DNA of 64,000 bases from Phytophthora sp. 'mugwort' (Eukaryota; Oomycota; Peronosporomycetes; Peronosporales; Peronosporaceae), in NCBI GenBank assembly GCA_033558025.1, contig JAUCEF010000003.1:372001-436000 (forward strand), given 5' to 3'. Shown one piece after another: positions 51,926-63,173 of the stretch. The position numbers and the translations under genes are program-made. Within the stretch, counting starts at the first letter, position 1; each line of letters starts with the position of its first letter. A model generated the notes under the pieces. That model had not been told where the DNA came from and did no database searches. It saw nothing but the letters and a program-made list of their open reading frames with translations.

Positions 51926-52430
51926 TCAAACTCGATACGTATCATCAGCCCGTATTGTCAGCACAGCGGTCAAAAATCTTGCTGAGTGCTTTTCAGCATA
52001 CATCGCCTTGGCCGAGCCATTGCGACCTCTTTCGGCAAAAATGTGCTTCGGTTGAGTGTCGAAGTAGAGGGCGGTCTCGGTGATGCTGTAGATCAACAAT
52101 ATACTTCTTATCGCGAAAGGAAAACCAGCGTCTCCATCGAGAAGGACGAGCTCCCGACGCACTCTAATGGCGAGGGTCATGTGTACTGCATCCAGGAGCA
52201 CAGCTGGACGAACAGCAGGATGGGGGAAATCTACGCCAAGGAATTGGTGAATCATGAAACAGACTGTCGTTCCGCCCTTCTCGACAACAACTTTGACTGT
52301 CACGTATCGGTAGAAAGACAGGAGGTCATTTCTAGGAAGGTCGGACTCGTGGAGCCGCTAAAATGGACGCTGAGAGAGCTATGGTTAACTGACTTTTGCA
52401 AAAGCTATGTAACAGCTAGTGAAAAGTGAC
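51926..52430 (-). pseudogene. pogo/DDE_1 transposase fragment around the first catalytic Asp region
   Basis: On the minus strand, IYSITETALYFDTQPKHIFA is followed by ARFLTAVLTIRADDT. It lines up with the NxDETxxxFD...RxTVxLxxxADG segment of pogo/CENP-B DDE_1 transposases, but the first Asp (xDET) is Ile-Thr-Glu-Thr-like here. Upstream pieces to about 52430 are too broken to assign. The open frame on the plus strand at 51986-52429 is a shadow. Confidence 0.5.
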
Positions 52431-55400
52431 TCGTTTCACACGACGTTCTTCTTGAGTGTTCCTTCGAGAGACGAATGGAATATACGAGCGTGCCTCATGC
52501 AAATGCGCATGTTGAGGTTACCGTGGAAATGCACTTGGTCGAGTTGAACAGTCTGCGTGTATTATGAGGTTTCTACTGCTCCTTTCGTACACATAGTGGA
52601 AGTTGCCGTTGGTTGTCAGTTGTCTCACTGTCACGACCCACTCTGACGCCAAGTAGCCTTCGCAATAGTGGCTGAAAGATCATCGCAGTCACTAAACGTT
52701 GTTAAACACGGCGGACTCAGTTCTGGCCAAGAAGGCAGCCGTCCAGATCGCATGTTCCGCTTAGCAAACCCCCATCACTGACCGCCACGGCAAAAAAATA
52801 ATAAGCGGTTCTGCAAGCACTGGACTGTTGCCACTATCAATCGTCAAGATGACGATTCGTTTCAGCGTTTCTTTTAACTGTGGTGCTAAGGGCAACACTG
52901 ACAGGGAAGCGTGGCTGAAACGTCAGTGAGAAGAAGCTCAACTTGAAGCGCGTGCTTCTGTCTTGACCTAAACTGATTTAGAGAAGCTCGGTAAGAATCC
53001 TAGATTGATTGTTGGAGAGCTGGTGCCGAATGGTGCAATTCTGTAGAGACTAGTTTAATACGCCCGAAGTAAAATCGTGCACAAAACGTTTGTTTCATTT
53101 TGTCCTTCGGCAAGCGTGGATATGGCTTTCTAGGCACAGTAATATCCGTTTATTCGTTTATACACCCACAATTATACCGAAGTAGTTAAAAAACGGCGCG
53201 GAAACTATTTCCCGACTAAATCTGAATCGTGCACTCAACTATTCTTTTTTTTAGCTTATGATGTAATTGAACTGAAGCCGTACCGGAGCTGGAATATTGA
53301 TGTGTACTTTAGGTTTTCATTACCGTTGACGATGAAGATTATTTGAGCGTATCTGGGAAAGAGATGATGACAGAAACAACGATGCACTGAATGCTGTGGA
53401 AACGGACGAAAACCCATATCAGTACGGAGCTATGAGTCTGGTGATGGCCCTGAAAAAGATAGTTTACGTTGTCGATCGTCACGAAGAGACGGAACGCGTA
53501 GCCACTGCATTTTTTTTTCAGAACAGTTGTTGGAAAACTTTGGAGAAATAAAGTTTTAGTTGAAAGTCGAAGATGCTCGAGCTGTTAATCATATCAACAA
53601 TGTATTGGACGGACGTGGAGGAGCCGTATATCCAGGAGCATATGATGGCAACGTACGGGCCAGTCAACAATTCGAGCAGTTATCCTGGCTTACGGCAAGT
53701 ATACCAGGAGGCGTTGCGGTATGGTGACCCCCCCCCCCCCCCGCGCTTGTAGTATTCTCCAGTCAACACAATGGAGTCCACCAGAGTAAGAAAGGATTTA
53801 GTGCGCGTTGATGGATAACGAACGACTTAAGAGAGCGAACTCACACAGCGGAGAAGAAAAAGCGATTAATGGTTAGACGGAGGGGTTAACTAGGCCAGTG
53901 AACGCGACTTGTGCGCCGTGAAATCTCACGAAATACTGCTAATGAATTGTGCCGTCATTTCTGAACCCCATAGCTTCGTGGAAGTAGGAATCTTGAGACA
54001 CAACTTGCCTTTTCGATCATCATGATCGTCTACCGGGTATCTCTGGCGCACCTCCCACGCGGCTCCGCATCTCAACTATTTCGCATGAGCTACCAACATC
54101 GAAGAAAGCTAGAACTTCTTCCATGTATCGTTGTCTTTTCCTGTTCACGTGTCTGGTTCATCGACGCTAACCGGTATTCATCATTCGGACATGCTGATTC
54201 CAGTCTCGTCCAGTTAACGTTAACGCAGACTGTCATTTCTACGCAGCCGTTAACCACCACGATAACGCCATTCAGAACGCTCTACACACAGGCTCAACTG
54301 CATCAAACGCGTGCTCAAACTGAAACGTACAAATACCTCGATAAGTTTTTTATTGTGAAAAGAGCAGTCTCTCGATTACCTAGCGTACCAAGTATTTAAT
54401 ATCTAAAGCAGGCGATGCAAGCGGTGGCTGCCGATCCGCTTAAGCATAATAGTTGTTTTTCTGGCGCGCTATTCGGCACAGGTATGTCGAAATCATCGGG
54501 TTGCATTGACAGAAGCGTCCCTGGGGACAACAACAACGCTATGTATAACCTGACACGCCTAGTAACATGACTTTTCGTCTGCATCGAATTAAAATAGCTG
54601 GTTGCCCCGTTAGACGATTCATCGTTGTTGAAGTCGACATCTAATCCACCATCATTATTGTGCTGACGCTCCTGCATTCGACCGGTCCGGTTGCAGTTAC
54701 AGATCCATCATCGCAATGCTTTAAATGCAACATCGTGAATGAACGCTTGCACAGATAAACTGATTAGGTCTAACAGTCCGATACAGCTTCAACCAGCTCA
54801 CAGGAGCGTCGGTTCATACGTTGATCCGGCGATCAGTCTTTGTACCACCAAACGATCTGCAATTTTAGGTCCAACCTGGCATTATTCGGCGGTTCTTGAA
54901 TTTGATGTGCAATCCAGCAATAGCAGGGACGCTGAGTCCATGCGCCATGCGTCCACAGATTACACGAGCGCATGAGAGGAACTTTTGTATTACGGACACG
55001 CACACTCGAATATGTTTGTTCGAACAACTCAACCTCTCTCTGCATTCCTGCATGATACGAACTGCATGATACGACCGTCGAACAGACCATTTCACAGCCG
55101 AGCGTAAAAACTAGATGCTACTTGGTTTGTTTTGTCCGTGAGGTGTCCGGGTGAAACAGCTGCTGTACTTCCATGTGAAATGCCAACTACTCGTGAATCA
55201 CCGATCTCAGAAAGATCTCAGCCCCCGTCATCTGCATCTGGTCGCCAAGGTAACGGACTCGAACGACCGATTTTCTTGTAGAGTAAACGGCTACGCGCTC
55301 CGTTGTTACGAGGATAGGTATAGTGATTCGACAACTGCCAAGAATTTCAAGATAAGGCGCCATATGTTAACGGCTTTTCGCAGAGTATAACGCTTGACGC

Positions 55401-55807
55401 TTGCGTTGAAAACTCGCATGGGTTATTAGTCGTTGCAAACCCACCAGGATTACGAGAAATTTCCCATCATCAAAATCTGTTAGCCAACCACTGGATATAG
55501 CAATAGTCAAGAAACGTCCACAAGCGAGTTTCTTGTCGCAAAAGATGAATGAGACGCTTTCATACCGAGATCGAATTGGCTTTGTTTAATGCATAGTGCA
55601 TGTCCAAGATTCCAGGATATACGATCGCTCGGAGCGAGCCCGCTAAGTGGCGAATCCGTTTCCGAACGTTGTATTAATATAGGACATGAAAAAACATAAA
55701 GTATTCCCAGCTCTCAAATTCAGGGATTCATCCGAAGCATTGCTCTGAGCTGCCTCCGCATCTCTCATTACGGAATCAATTCTGGGGGGGGGGGGCTTTC
55801 ATGTGTT
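52431..55807. other. 3.4 kb region without recognisable genes
   Basis: It has only short frames, such as 54022-54399 (+) and 54677-54396 (-). A plus-strand stretch at 53560-53720 reads VEDARAVNHINNVLDGRGGA and then YPGAYDGNVRASQQFEQLS, which looks coding-derived but unassigned. It ends at a 15-base C run (53728-53742). The right part approaches a MULE relic. Probably all old transposon debris. Confidence 0.4.
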
Positions 55808-56340
55808 TTAGAAAAGTTTTGCGAATGATTCAATTGCGTCGTAGTACTCACTTTCCGTTCGCAAGCTAACGATGAATAAAGCCGCAAATTGGTATCCGCG
55901 CCATTTATCAGTAAATCCGCAAGTTATCAGTGGATACCCGAGATCACTAAGCTTAAAGGTTGCATCAAGATGAAAGGCTAGAAATGGCTCCTCTGCTTGA
56001 AGCGCCAAAACGGTGCGCACGAGATTCATGGTAGTGATTCCGAGTATCAGCGGCTGTTCGTCCTCTCCATTTCCAACGAAAGGGAAGCCGTCGTCATCTT
56101 CGCGGTTACCAAAAAAAACCCGGCGTTGTCGTATATGTCAGCAACACCAGCCTTTTGCAACACGAGTTCTTGCACACATAGAATGAAGTTTTCGTTCCAT
56201 GCAACCAGGGAATCTGCTTCACACTTCGACGAACTTGATGGAACGAAGGATACCCGGGCACAAGCTTGGGAATTTTGGGAGCTCGCAAAAGATTTCTCCT
56301 GATGTTGCAGAGTGCAACCACATTTTAGTCCATTTGACAA
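55808..56340 (-). pseudogene. MULE transposase catalytic-domain fragment
   Basis: The frame 56029-55808 reads EPFLAFHLDATFKLSDLGYP, then LITCGFTDKWRGYQFAALF. This is the MULE/DDE_Tnp_MULE block with the first catalytic Asp (LDATFK) and the conserved GYPxxxCGFTDxxRxYQ. The upstream minus-strand frame (56340-56047) has no motif but ends close to it and may be the degraded N-terminal side. A run of 12 G (55784-55795) follows the fragment. Confidence 0.75.
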
Positions 56341-56689
56341 ATAAAAGCTTCCATTTCTGTAGTCACTTTAGGACGCGGAAGCACTGCACAATCGACATCC
56401 TCGCGAAGGTGATTAGTCCCGTTTGTCAGAATAGAGCTGAGGAAAACATAGGGGGTATGCTTACACATGTCCTTCTAGAATTCGAGAAGCACGGCAGATA
56501 ATTCGAGATGTTGCATTAGAGGCTGGCATCGCACCTATATAATGATTTGCAGTCCATACATATTCATGTACTGCATGCGAAAGAGTGGTCGCAATTGTAC
56601 GCCCTCGGCGCTAGCTGAACTAGTGGAGGAGGTTTTAAGAAGTTCGGGGGCCATTTCGAATATTGCTGCATACACTACAAGCTCGACAT
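56341..56689. other. spacer, no gene seen
   Basis: Short unsupported frames only. It leads into the start of the Harbinger-like relic. Confidence 0.4.
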
Positions 56690-57330
56690 GCCACGAGCCA
56701 CAAACCGCCAAGATTCTAACCCCGAAGCACCCGACGAAGCAGACTTTCGTGCTTCAATCGCTGATCTTCTGAGCGCAATGAACGACGCAAGGCCAAGATA
56801 GCCCAAGTCGTCGTCACTAACAACCGAAACGACGCCGACGACGAGGATGGCACCGCCGCGGGAACTGTGGCGTCTATCTACGAGCTATGCGTGCAAGCCG
56901 AGGACCCAGACGGGGTCCTCAAATTTACTAATTTTGCCCCAGGTCGAGCGGCTTTGGGGACCGTGCGTCTTCACGTCAAGGGCCGTGGATCGCGGTAAGA
57001 AGTGCCGTTACGCTGCTCGAGATGTCTTCTTTATGACACTCAGCTCGCTGAAAACACCTCTGTAAATAGGATACTGTCGCCCGCGTTTTCAAGCTCCCGC
57101 CATCAATCTTCCAGAAAATGGTCCGAAAGTTCATGGATGTCATCTCATCGTTTCTATACGAGACGTTCGTGGAGGCGGCGAACGATCGGTGAAATCGCGC
57201 TGGGCAGGATTGTCCGTTCCGGATATGCGTTTCATATTTTTCCGTACGCACGCTACGCTACGGACGTTACGTTCCAGCTATCTAACAAACCTAGCGGAAA
57301 TATGAGTGCGACCCTGTGCTACTATAGTCG
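56690..57330 (+). pseudogene. Harbinger-like (DDE_4) transposase 5' half, truncated
   Basis: The ATG at 56689 begins MPRATNRQDSNPEAPDEADF. Successive frames then give VASIYELCVQAEDPDGVLKF, ARDVFFMTLSSLKTP, FQKMVRKFMDVISSF and HATLRT/YARYATDVTFQLSNKPSGN. These are the N-terminal and first catalytic blocks (YATDVTFQ) of the oomycete Harbinger-like family. The match ends at ~57330 inside what should be the YYSGKHxLYG segment, where GATC-rich gypsy sequence takes over. Confidence 0.72.
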
Positions 57331-58589
57331 GCTACGTCAGAAGTCGGATACAGCAGCTCATCGGAGCCGCGACGGATGTCACTTAGGCCAGCCGGTGCCG
57401 CGATGCTGCAGTCCGTTTTGCTAGCACTCTGGAAGATAAGATCCTGGCTCCGCGTCCGGCGGTACCGTCGCAAACCCGGATCCGGTTAGCGGATCCGGCT
57501 CAGGAACCGACGAGTGGTCTGGAGACATACTTCCAAGCGGCTATGGCACGTTTCCTGAGCGAACGCCAAGAGGCCAGGGCTTCGCGACTGGCTCCACCCC
57601 CACGTGGTCCGGGATCGCAGGATGTCGACATGGCATCGGTGGGATCGCAAGAACATCACCCCGAACACTGGGAGTATGATCCGGATGATTTCGACATGGG
57701 ACCCACGAGACGCACGGCTACGATAGCGGCAGCAGTCGTTCCTACTGGATCGTCGACGGTTCAACGCGTCAAGATATCGGCCATCTCGGATCTGAAGGAT
57801 TCACAGGCAAGGATCATGATGAAGAGCGTGCACGAGGGTGGATCAGCAAAGGCAAGTCTGCATTCACGAGGGATCAAGCTACAGACGAAGAGAAACGCCT
57901 TACATTCGCGGATCGGCTTACCGGACCCGCGAGGAACTGGTACAAGCAGCTGAGCCGATCCACGCGGTCGAAGTGGAGTGACTTGCCCAGGAGCTTTCAG
58001 ACGCAGTACTGTGGATTGGGAGTCTCGGTAGCATGGTAATACTACCACGCGCGCAAGCGCGCAGGGGAGACGCCGCTGGAGTATCTGCACCCCTCAACGT
58101 TGCAGGCATGCGCGCGAGGCTGAAGATCAAGGATGGCGACGCGAAGGCCCGTCGCGAGCACGTAGAGCACTTCATCTAGACTCTGGGAGGCCAGGATCTT
58201 GCGGATCAGCTCACACTGCTGCGCTTGGCTGGCGCGGATCTACTGGAGGACGTGCTGCACGCGCACGAGCGCGCGAAGTCGCGCCAGAAGAAGTCGACCG
58301 GATCCGGCAAGTACCGACCCAAGCCGAATCCTGCGCCACCAACGGCGGCAGCCCGTGCTGTACGCGCTATCAAGATCCCTGATTCCGGATCCGAGTTCGA
58401 ATCGGGCTCTGAGGAGTCAGGATCCGAGGCGAACTGCGTCGAGCGTATGTGACGGCGGCGAGTGACCAGTCTCAGGCAGTTGCATCAGCGATTCGCTAAG
58501 AGCGCCGGATCCTGGGCGCTCGAACGATGCGACAGAAAATCCTCGACAGCAGGATCCCCGTCCGCGTTTCGGCAGAGACGGTCAGACGC

Positions 58590-58755
58590 GCTGCTCGCAC
58601 TGTGGATCACGTAAGCACGCGGATCTTGGGTGTTGGAAGCGCCTGATCTGTCAGAAGTGCGGCAAGAGAGGACATCCGTCAGATCGGTGTTTCTTCGTGT
58701 GTAGTGGCTGTGGCGAACTCCACGATCACGGCAAATGTCAGATGGAAGAGTTTTA
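58590..58755 (+). pseudogene. gypsy gag zinc-knuckle region
   Basis: In one frame it reads RCSHCGSRKHADLGCWKRLI, then CQKCGKRGHPSDRCFFVC and SGCGELHDHGKCQMEEF, before a stop near 58755. At least two CCHC-type knuckles (CxxCxxxxHxxxxC) are intact, with a third Cys-rich unit following. This triple arrangement is typical of Phytophthora gypsy gag proteins. Confidence 0.8.
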
Positions 58756-59129
58756 GAACCTCATCTGTCAGTGGTTCGACCCCAGCAAGCATCCGGGACT
58801 ACTACCTGAGGCTGCTGAGAAGATATTATAACTAGGACGTTCGCCGTTTTTGAACCCCGTACGAGACGAGCGTTCTAGCTCATTCATCTATGCATTCGTG
58901 GAGAAGAAGCCGAAGGATCAGGTTAGCGGATCGCGAGCTGATCTATTTGGTAATACATATGAACTTCATAAGAAACGTACGGCTATGGTTGCAATCCTTC
59001 GACCTGTTGACGACTACCAACGATCCGAGGTCACGATGACTTTGGATCTGCGGCCCAGCGAGTCGCGCGGATACTGGAAGTACCATGGCCCCGGCAAACA
59101 CTTCAAGCTGGCGAAAGCGAACAGCAAGA

Positions 59130-59520
59130 CCAACAACGTCAAGGCTGTGTGTGGCGCTTCTTGGCTCAGGATCCGAGGTGTCGATCGTCGACGCCACGTT
59201 TGCTCGTAAGGTAGGATGCCATATCGACACAAGTCAGAGGCAAGAATGCCTCGGAATCGGTGGAAAGCTGTACGTCGCGGAAGGACCACACGGATCAAGC
59301 TTACCTTGGCGGGATCCTTGGTGTACTTCTACGACATTATGGTGGGAGACGATCTGCCGCCGGACTACCAACCAATCCTTGGCATGGACTTCATGATCCC
59401 GGCTGGGATCCGGCTGGACCTCGGCGACGGATCCATGTGCCTGCCGGACGATGTACGAGTCATGTTGCAGGGGCGCCACCAGATCTTCAACGACAGAGCC
59501 CGCCCGGTGTTTGTGGGCGA
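59130..59520 (+). pseudogene. gypsy retropepsin with active-site change
   Basis: At about 59150-59210 the frame reads VALLGSGSEVSIVDATFARK, where the catalytic DSG triad has become GSG (GGC codon). After a frame change, SLVYFYDIMVGDDL, PILGMDFMIPAGIRLDLGDG and CLPDDVRVM follow. These are the flap-to-C-terminal motifs, including ILGMDF. With the catalytic Asp missing and a frameshift, it is inactive. Confidence 0.8.
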
Positions 59521-60932
59521 GCGTCTGACGGTGGGGGTCGCAGCGTCCATGGAGCTCCCGCTGCGGATCCGTGTGTCTGACAATGAAAAGCTGTGGTTAG
59601 CCCGCGGTGAGCGCTGGGTGCCCACCCTAGTTAAAGGCCCCGCTACTTCCATCTCACGAACCTGGGCGACACGAAGCTGATCTTGAACAGGGACATGCAG
59701 ATCGGACTGTGGCTGACCGGGGATCATGTTCCTTGCCAGCCGGGCTTCCTCTCTGTAGGAACCCGGCGCCACGCTGAGTGGCAAACCTTAGCATGGAAAG
59801 CCACTACGGATGCAGCATTCGCCGTAGCAGTGGCACCGCCAGCGCCGGATCTGGAGCCCGCAGTTGACCAGGTGAGTACGACCCGCCGACCAGGATCCTG
59901 CCGCAACCGAAGGCATCTGAATCCACAGGAAGTGAGGAAGAGCGCCAAGCGCCGGGTGGCGGTGACCCCCCTCTGAATTCAAATCAGGGACAGAACAGTG
60001 CGATACCTGGTTGGAGACATGAGCGTAATCACGCCCTGTCTCTTGCACCCGGTATCGGTGACGTGCATGCAGGATGGACATCGGCACGAAGGTCGCGATA
60101 TCTGACGGAGGCCCAAAAGAAGCCTCGGTGGCTCAAGAGGGTGCGGCAGACGCGCCCGACGACGGCGGTCAAAATAAGACCTCGCACGACGTCGCACGAC
60201 CACGCCGAGGCTAGGATCGAGAGATCGGCTGCTGACAGACGTCACTGTCGCGACGCGTGTCGCTGATTTTTCGGTGGGGGAGATGAGGCGATCAGGCGAC
60301 CAGTCACCAGGCCCTGTACAAGGACGAGGCCACGATATCATATCGCCAGGAACGCCCGACGGCGCAATGCGTGCAGCGAGGGCCGCGCGAAGGGCGCCTC
60401 ACCTAGCCAAGGCCCCAAAGGGAGTTGCGCGCTCGGGCCTGGTGGGGAAGTTGCGCCAGGAGAGGACGAAGTGAACGGTGCCGCTCACGAAGCCGACAGA
60501 AGCTTGGGGGCTGAGCAATCGCCGTTGATCGACGTGCTGGGGTCAGGTGACCTTCTGGAAGTGGATCTCCCGTCGGAGATGCTGGATCAAGCCACACGGC
60601 TTCCAATCGAGGATCCCGCGGACAAGCCCAAGGCCCGAGTCAAGGATCTCGCGGAGGATCGCCCGACGGAAGCGGCAAGAACGGATCTGGACGGTGGCAC
60701 CAAGATACATGACGACTCGAAGGAGGATCCAGTCAAAGATCCCGAGATCTGCTACGACGACGGAGGCACGCTGCACGCCGAAGAAGTGCAAAGCGAGCTG
60801 GCTATGCTTCCAGAGGTAGCACCCACCACGATCAAGGTGCGGATCGAGGATCTGCAAGTGGGGGATCCTGAGGCGAAACAGAGGAGGAGATCCGTCCGCT
60901 GCGGAGCATTATCTGGTGCTCTTGCATTGTGA

Positions 60933-62227
60933 GTGAGCTAACGTCACTTAGAGGGCTCTCCAAATAGAAAATCGATCGATTTTTTCCTCTGAAATAACGC
61001 AATAAAAAGCAGGGTGCCGAAAGCACCTCTTTATAATGCGGTAAAAAGAAAGAGGTCCGGCACCTCATGCTTTGGGGCGAAGACTGATTTTTGGCATTGA
61101 GGAGCGAAAAGCGGGCGGACATGGAGGAATTCGCTGGTGTGGAAGATGGCGCTATGCTTTAAACAAGCGCCCAGATGCTGCATGGCCTATGGACGTCGAC
61201 GACGACATCTGTAGTAGCATGACATATTAACTCGGTTGCTCTTCTAACTAAAGAGAATGATGTTAAATCAACACATGTACCACTATAACTTGGCGGAGGA
61301 AGAGCTCCTGGTACTGTACTTGTTGAACAGCATGCTTATTGTTTCTCTCGGGCAACTTGATAGAGATCGGTTCGCAGACCTATCCAGGAGAAAATTGTGT
61401 TTCGGGCCGACTTCTTTGACACATTGAAAGCCCGCCCAGATGCTGGAGCTTAAGACCACAAACCTTTGTCTTTTTCCTCTCCACGAATAGTTACACGTAC
61501 TTGAATAGCTGGAGAAGCTTTTCCACTTGAAATTGAGCTTCTGCGCGCTCACCTGGGTATGGCAATGCGTTTGTCTTGGAGTGTCGGCGATGCGGTCTTG
61601 CGTGCGCGCGCGCGGAGTTGAAGTTGAAGTACAAGGGAAATAACCTACTAAGATCAATATAAAGTTGGATGGGTTTTCTCCAAATAAATTAGAGAGCCGC
61701 TTGCAGGACTTGAACAACTCGACGCTTTATTTGACTTCGTTTTTGGCCAGAAGAAAAATTGGCAGGCCACAAAAACGATCGATTCTATTCGGACAGAGCT
61801 CTTACCCTGTAACAGAAGGTACAACTTAGACTCGCAAAACTCTTTCATATTCCGTATTTTATACAAATATTGTGCTCGTAGATTAAACATAAAGATTTTG
61901 CTGGGCCACGGCGAGACGTGAAGCCATCTTCATCCTACCCAGTTGTTTAACTTTGCGAATCTTCCTATGGACTCAGTCAGCGCCAGGATGGTGCTAGTGA
62001 AACGCAACAGACGCTGAAAGTAGCGACGTGTTTTCTATTCATGACCAGTCCCGAGGACGCCAAACGGAATTCTTAGTCGTTGGTCCTATTATGCTGCCGT
62101 CGCATCCACCTCGAGGGCTTTTGTTCACGACAGCGAAGAAATCGTCAGTGTTCAAGTTTCCCGACAAGCCCAGCCGAACCAATCATTAAACCACGTCTGA
62201 AGTCGACCCAAGAGCAACTACTGTACA
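60933..62227. other. intergenic between gypsy relic and SWEET gene
   Basis: It contains a small inverted motif (GGTGCCG near 61010 / CGGCACC near 61053). A 144-codon minus-strand frame (61717-61283) and an overlapping plus-strand reading are unassigned. Near 61580-61620 there is a CG-alternating stretch (GTGCGCGCGCGCGGAG). The SWEET promoter would be in the last 200 bp; no clear core element was chosen. Confidence 0.4.
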
Positions 62228-63173
62228 ATGTCACACGCAACCGCTGTGTTGGTATTTCGTATCCTCGCGGGGTGCTCCTACCTCGTCATGCTCAGCAGCC
62301 CCTCGCTCAACATCTACCGAGTGTATAAAGCCCGAAGTGTCGGCATCCAGTCCATCTTCCCGCTGGTGGCTCTTCTCGCTAATTCTCATCTTTGGTACGA
62401 TTTAGCCTGCGATAATTGTAGCATGCAAGAGGTGCTAAAATTCTGTTAATTCTCGTTGCTATAGGATGATGTACGGTTACTTGGCTAAAATCTACTTCCC
62501 CGTCTTCTCCTGCTTCCTCGTCGGAGACTTTGCCGCTGTCATCTACCTCACCATTTACTACCGCAACTGCGACAACCGCCGGTATGCTGTCCGCTCGATC
62601 GCCACTGTGTCCGTTCTGCTCTTCATCTTGACTTTCTATGCGGTTTTGGGCGGCTTTGGTGCCACCAACCAAACTCGGCACGAAGTAAGTACAATACTCG
62701 GTTTCTTCGCCGACTTCGCTAGCGTCTGCCTGTACTGTGCACCGATGGAGAAGTTGTACATGGTGCTCAGACACAAATCGGCTGCGTTCATTAATCTGCC
62801 CATGGTGCTGGCCGGCTATATGAACAACATGATCTGGCTGACATTCGGGAGTCTGTTGGGCAATTGGTTTATGATTTCAATCAACATTTTCTTCTTCACG
62901 ATGAACTCGATCACGCTGGTCGTATACCACATCTATGATCCGAGGACACACCCGCTGGCGGAAGGTTGGGGCAAGAAGGTCGTCGATGAGAATGAAGATA
63001 CCGAGAAGCACCCACTCAAGGAAGACACGACATTTCTAAATGAAGAAGATCAAGACGAGGAGTTTGTCGTGATCCAAGTTTCGGGAGATTCTCCGACCGC
63101 CAATAAGGTCGAGGTACCACGTCCCCAACGCGACGGGATCCGGTCGCCTGCGGTGCCAACTAACCGTTCGTAG
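62228..63173 (+). CDS. SWEET family bidirectional sugar transporter (MtN3/saliva)
   Basis: Two exons (62228-62394 and 62465-63173) with a 70-bp GT-AG intron give a 291-residue membrane protein. Splicing rebuilds ANSHLWMMYGYLAKIYFPVF, the end of TM2 and start of TM3. The first MtN3 repeat covers ~1-95, including SPSLNIYRVYKARSVGIQSI then FPLVALLANS. A linker helix (LLFILTFYAVLGGFG) follows. The second repeat (~150-225) has CLYCAPMEKLYMVLRHKSA and INLPMVLAGYMNNMIWLTFG. The C-terminal ~60 residues are cytosolic, acidic and Pro-rich. SWEETs carry hexoses or sucrose down their gradient across the plasma membrane or endomembranes; the substrate here cannot be told. A dead paralogue lies at 5598-6059. 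Confidence 0.93.

Larger units (their letters stand above)
57331..60932 (+). mobile_element. GATC-rich Ty3/gypsy element (gag, zinc knuckles, protease, pol linker), decayed
   Basis: A capsid-like segment at 57870-58260 reads GPARNWYKQLSRSTRSKWSD. It is followed by tandem zinc knuckles (58590-58750), a protease (59140-59510), a long linker and an acidic segment (60471-60932). Frames are broken many times. Reverse transcriptase is not reached: near 60890 an RPLRSIIW segment that normally opens the linker to RT breaks off. GATC occurs 13 times in 57421-57960. It is the same composition class as copies A and B at the left edge. LTRs were not identified. Confidence 0.78.

Noticed and set aside
61283..61717. 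144-codon minus-strand frame upstream of SWEET
   Set aside because: Low-complexity Ser/Arg/Thr composition, overlaps equally plausible plus-strand debris, no motif.
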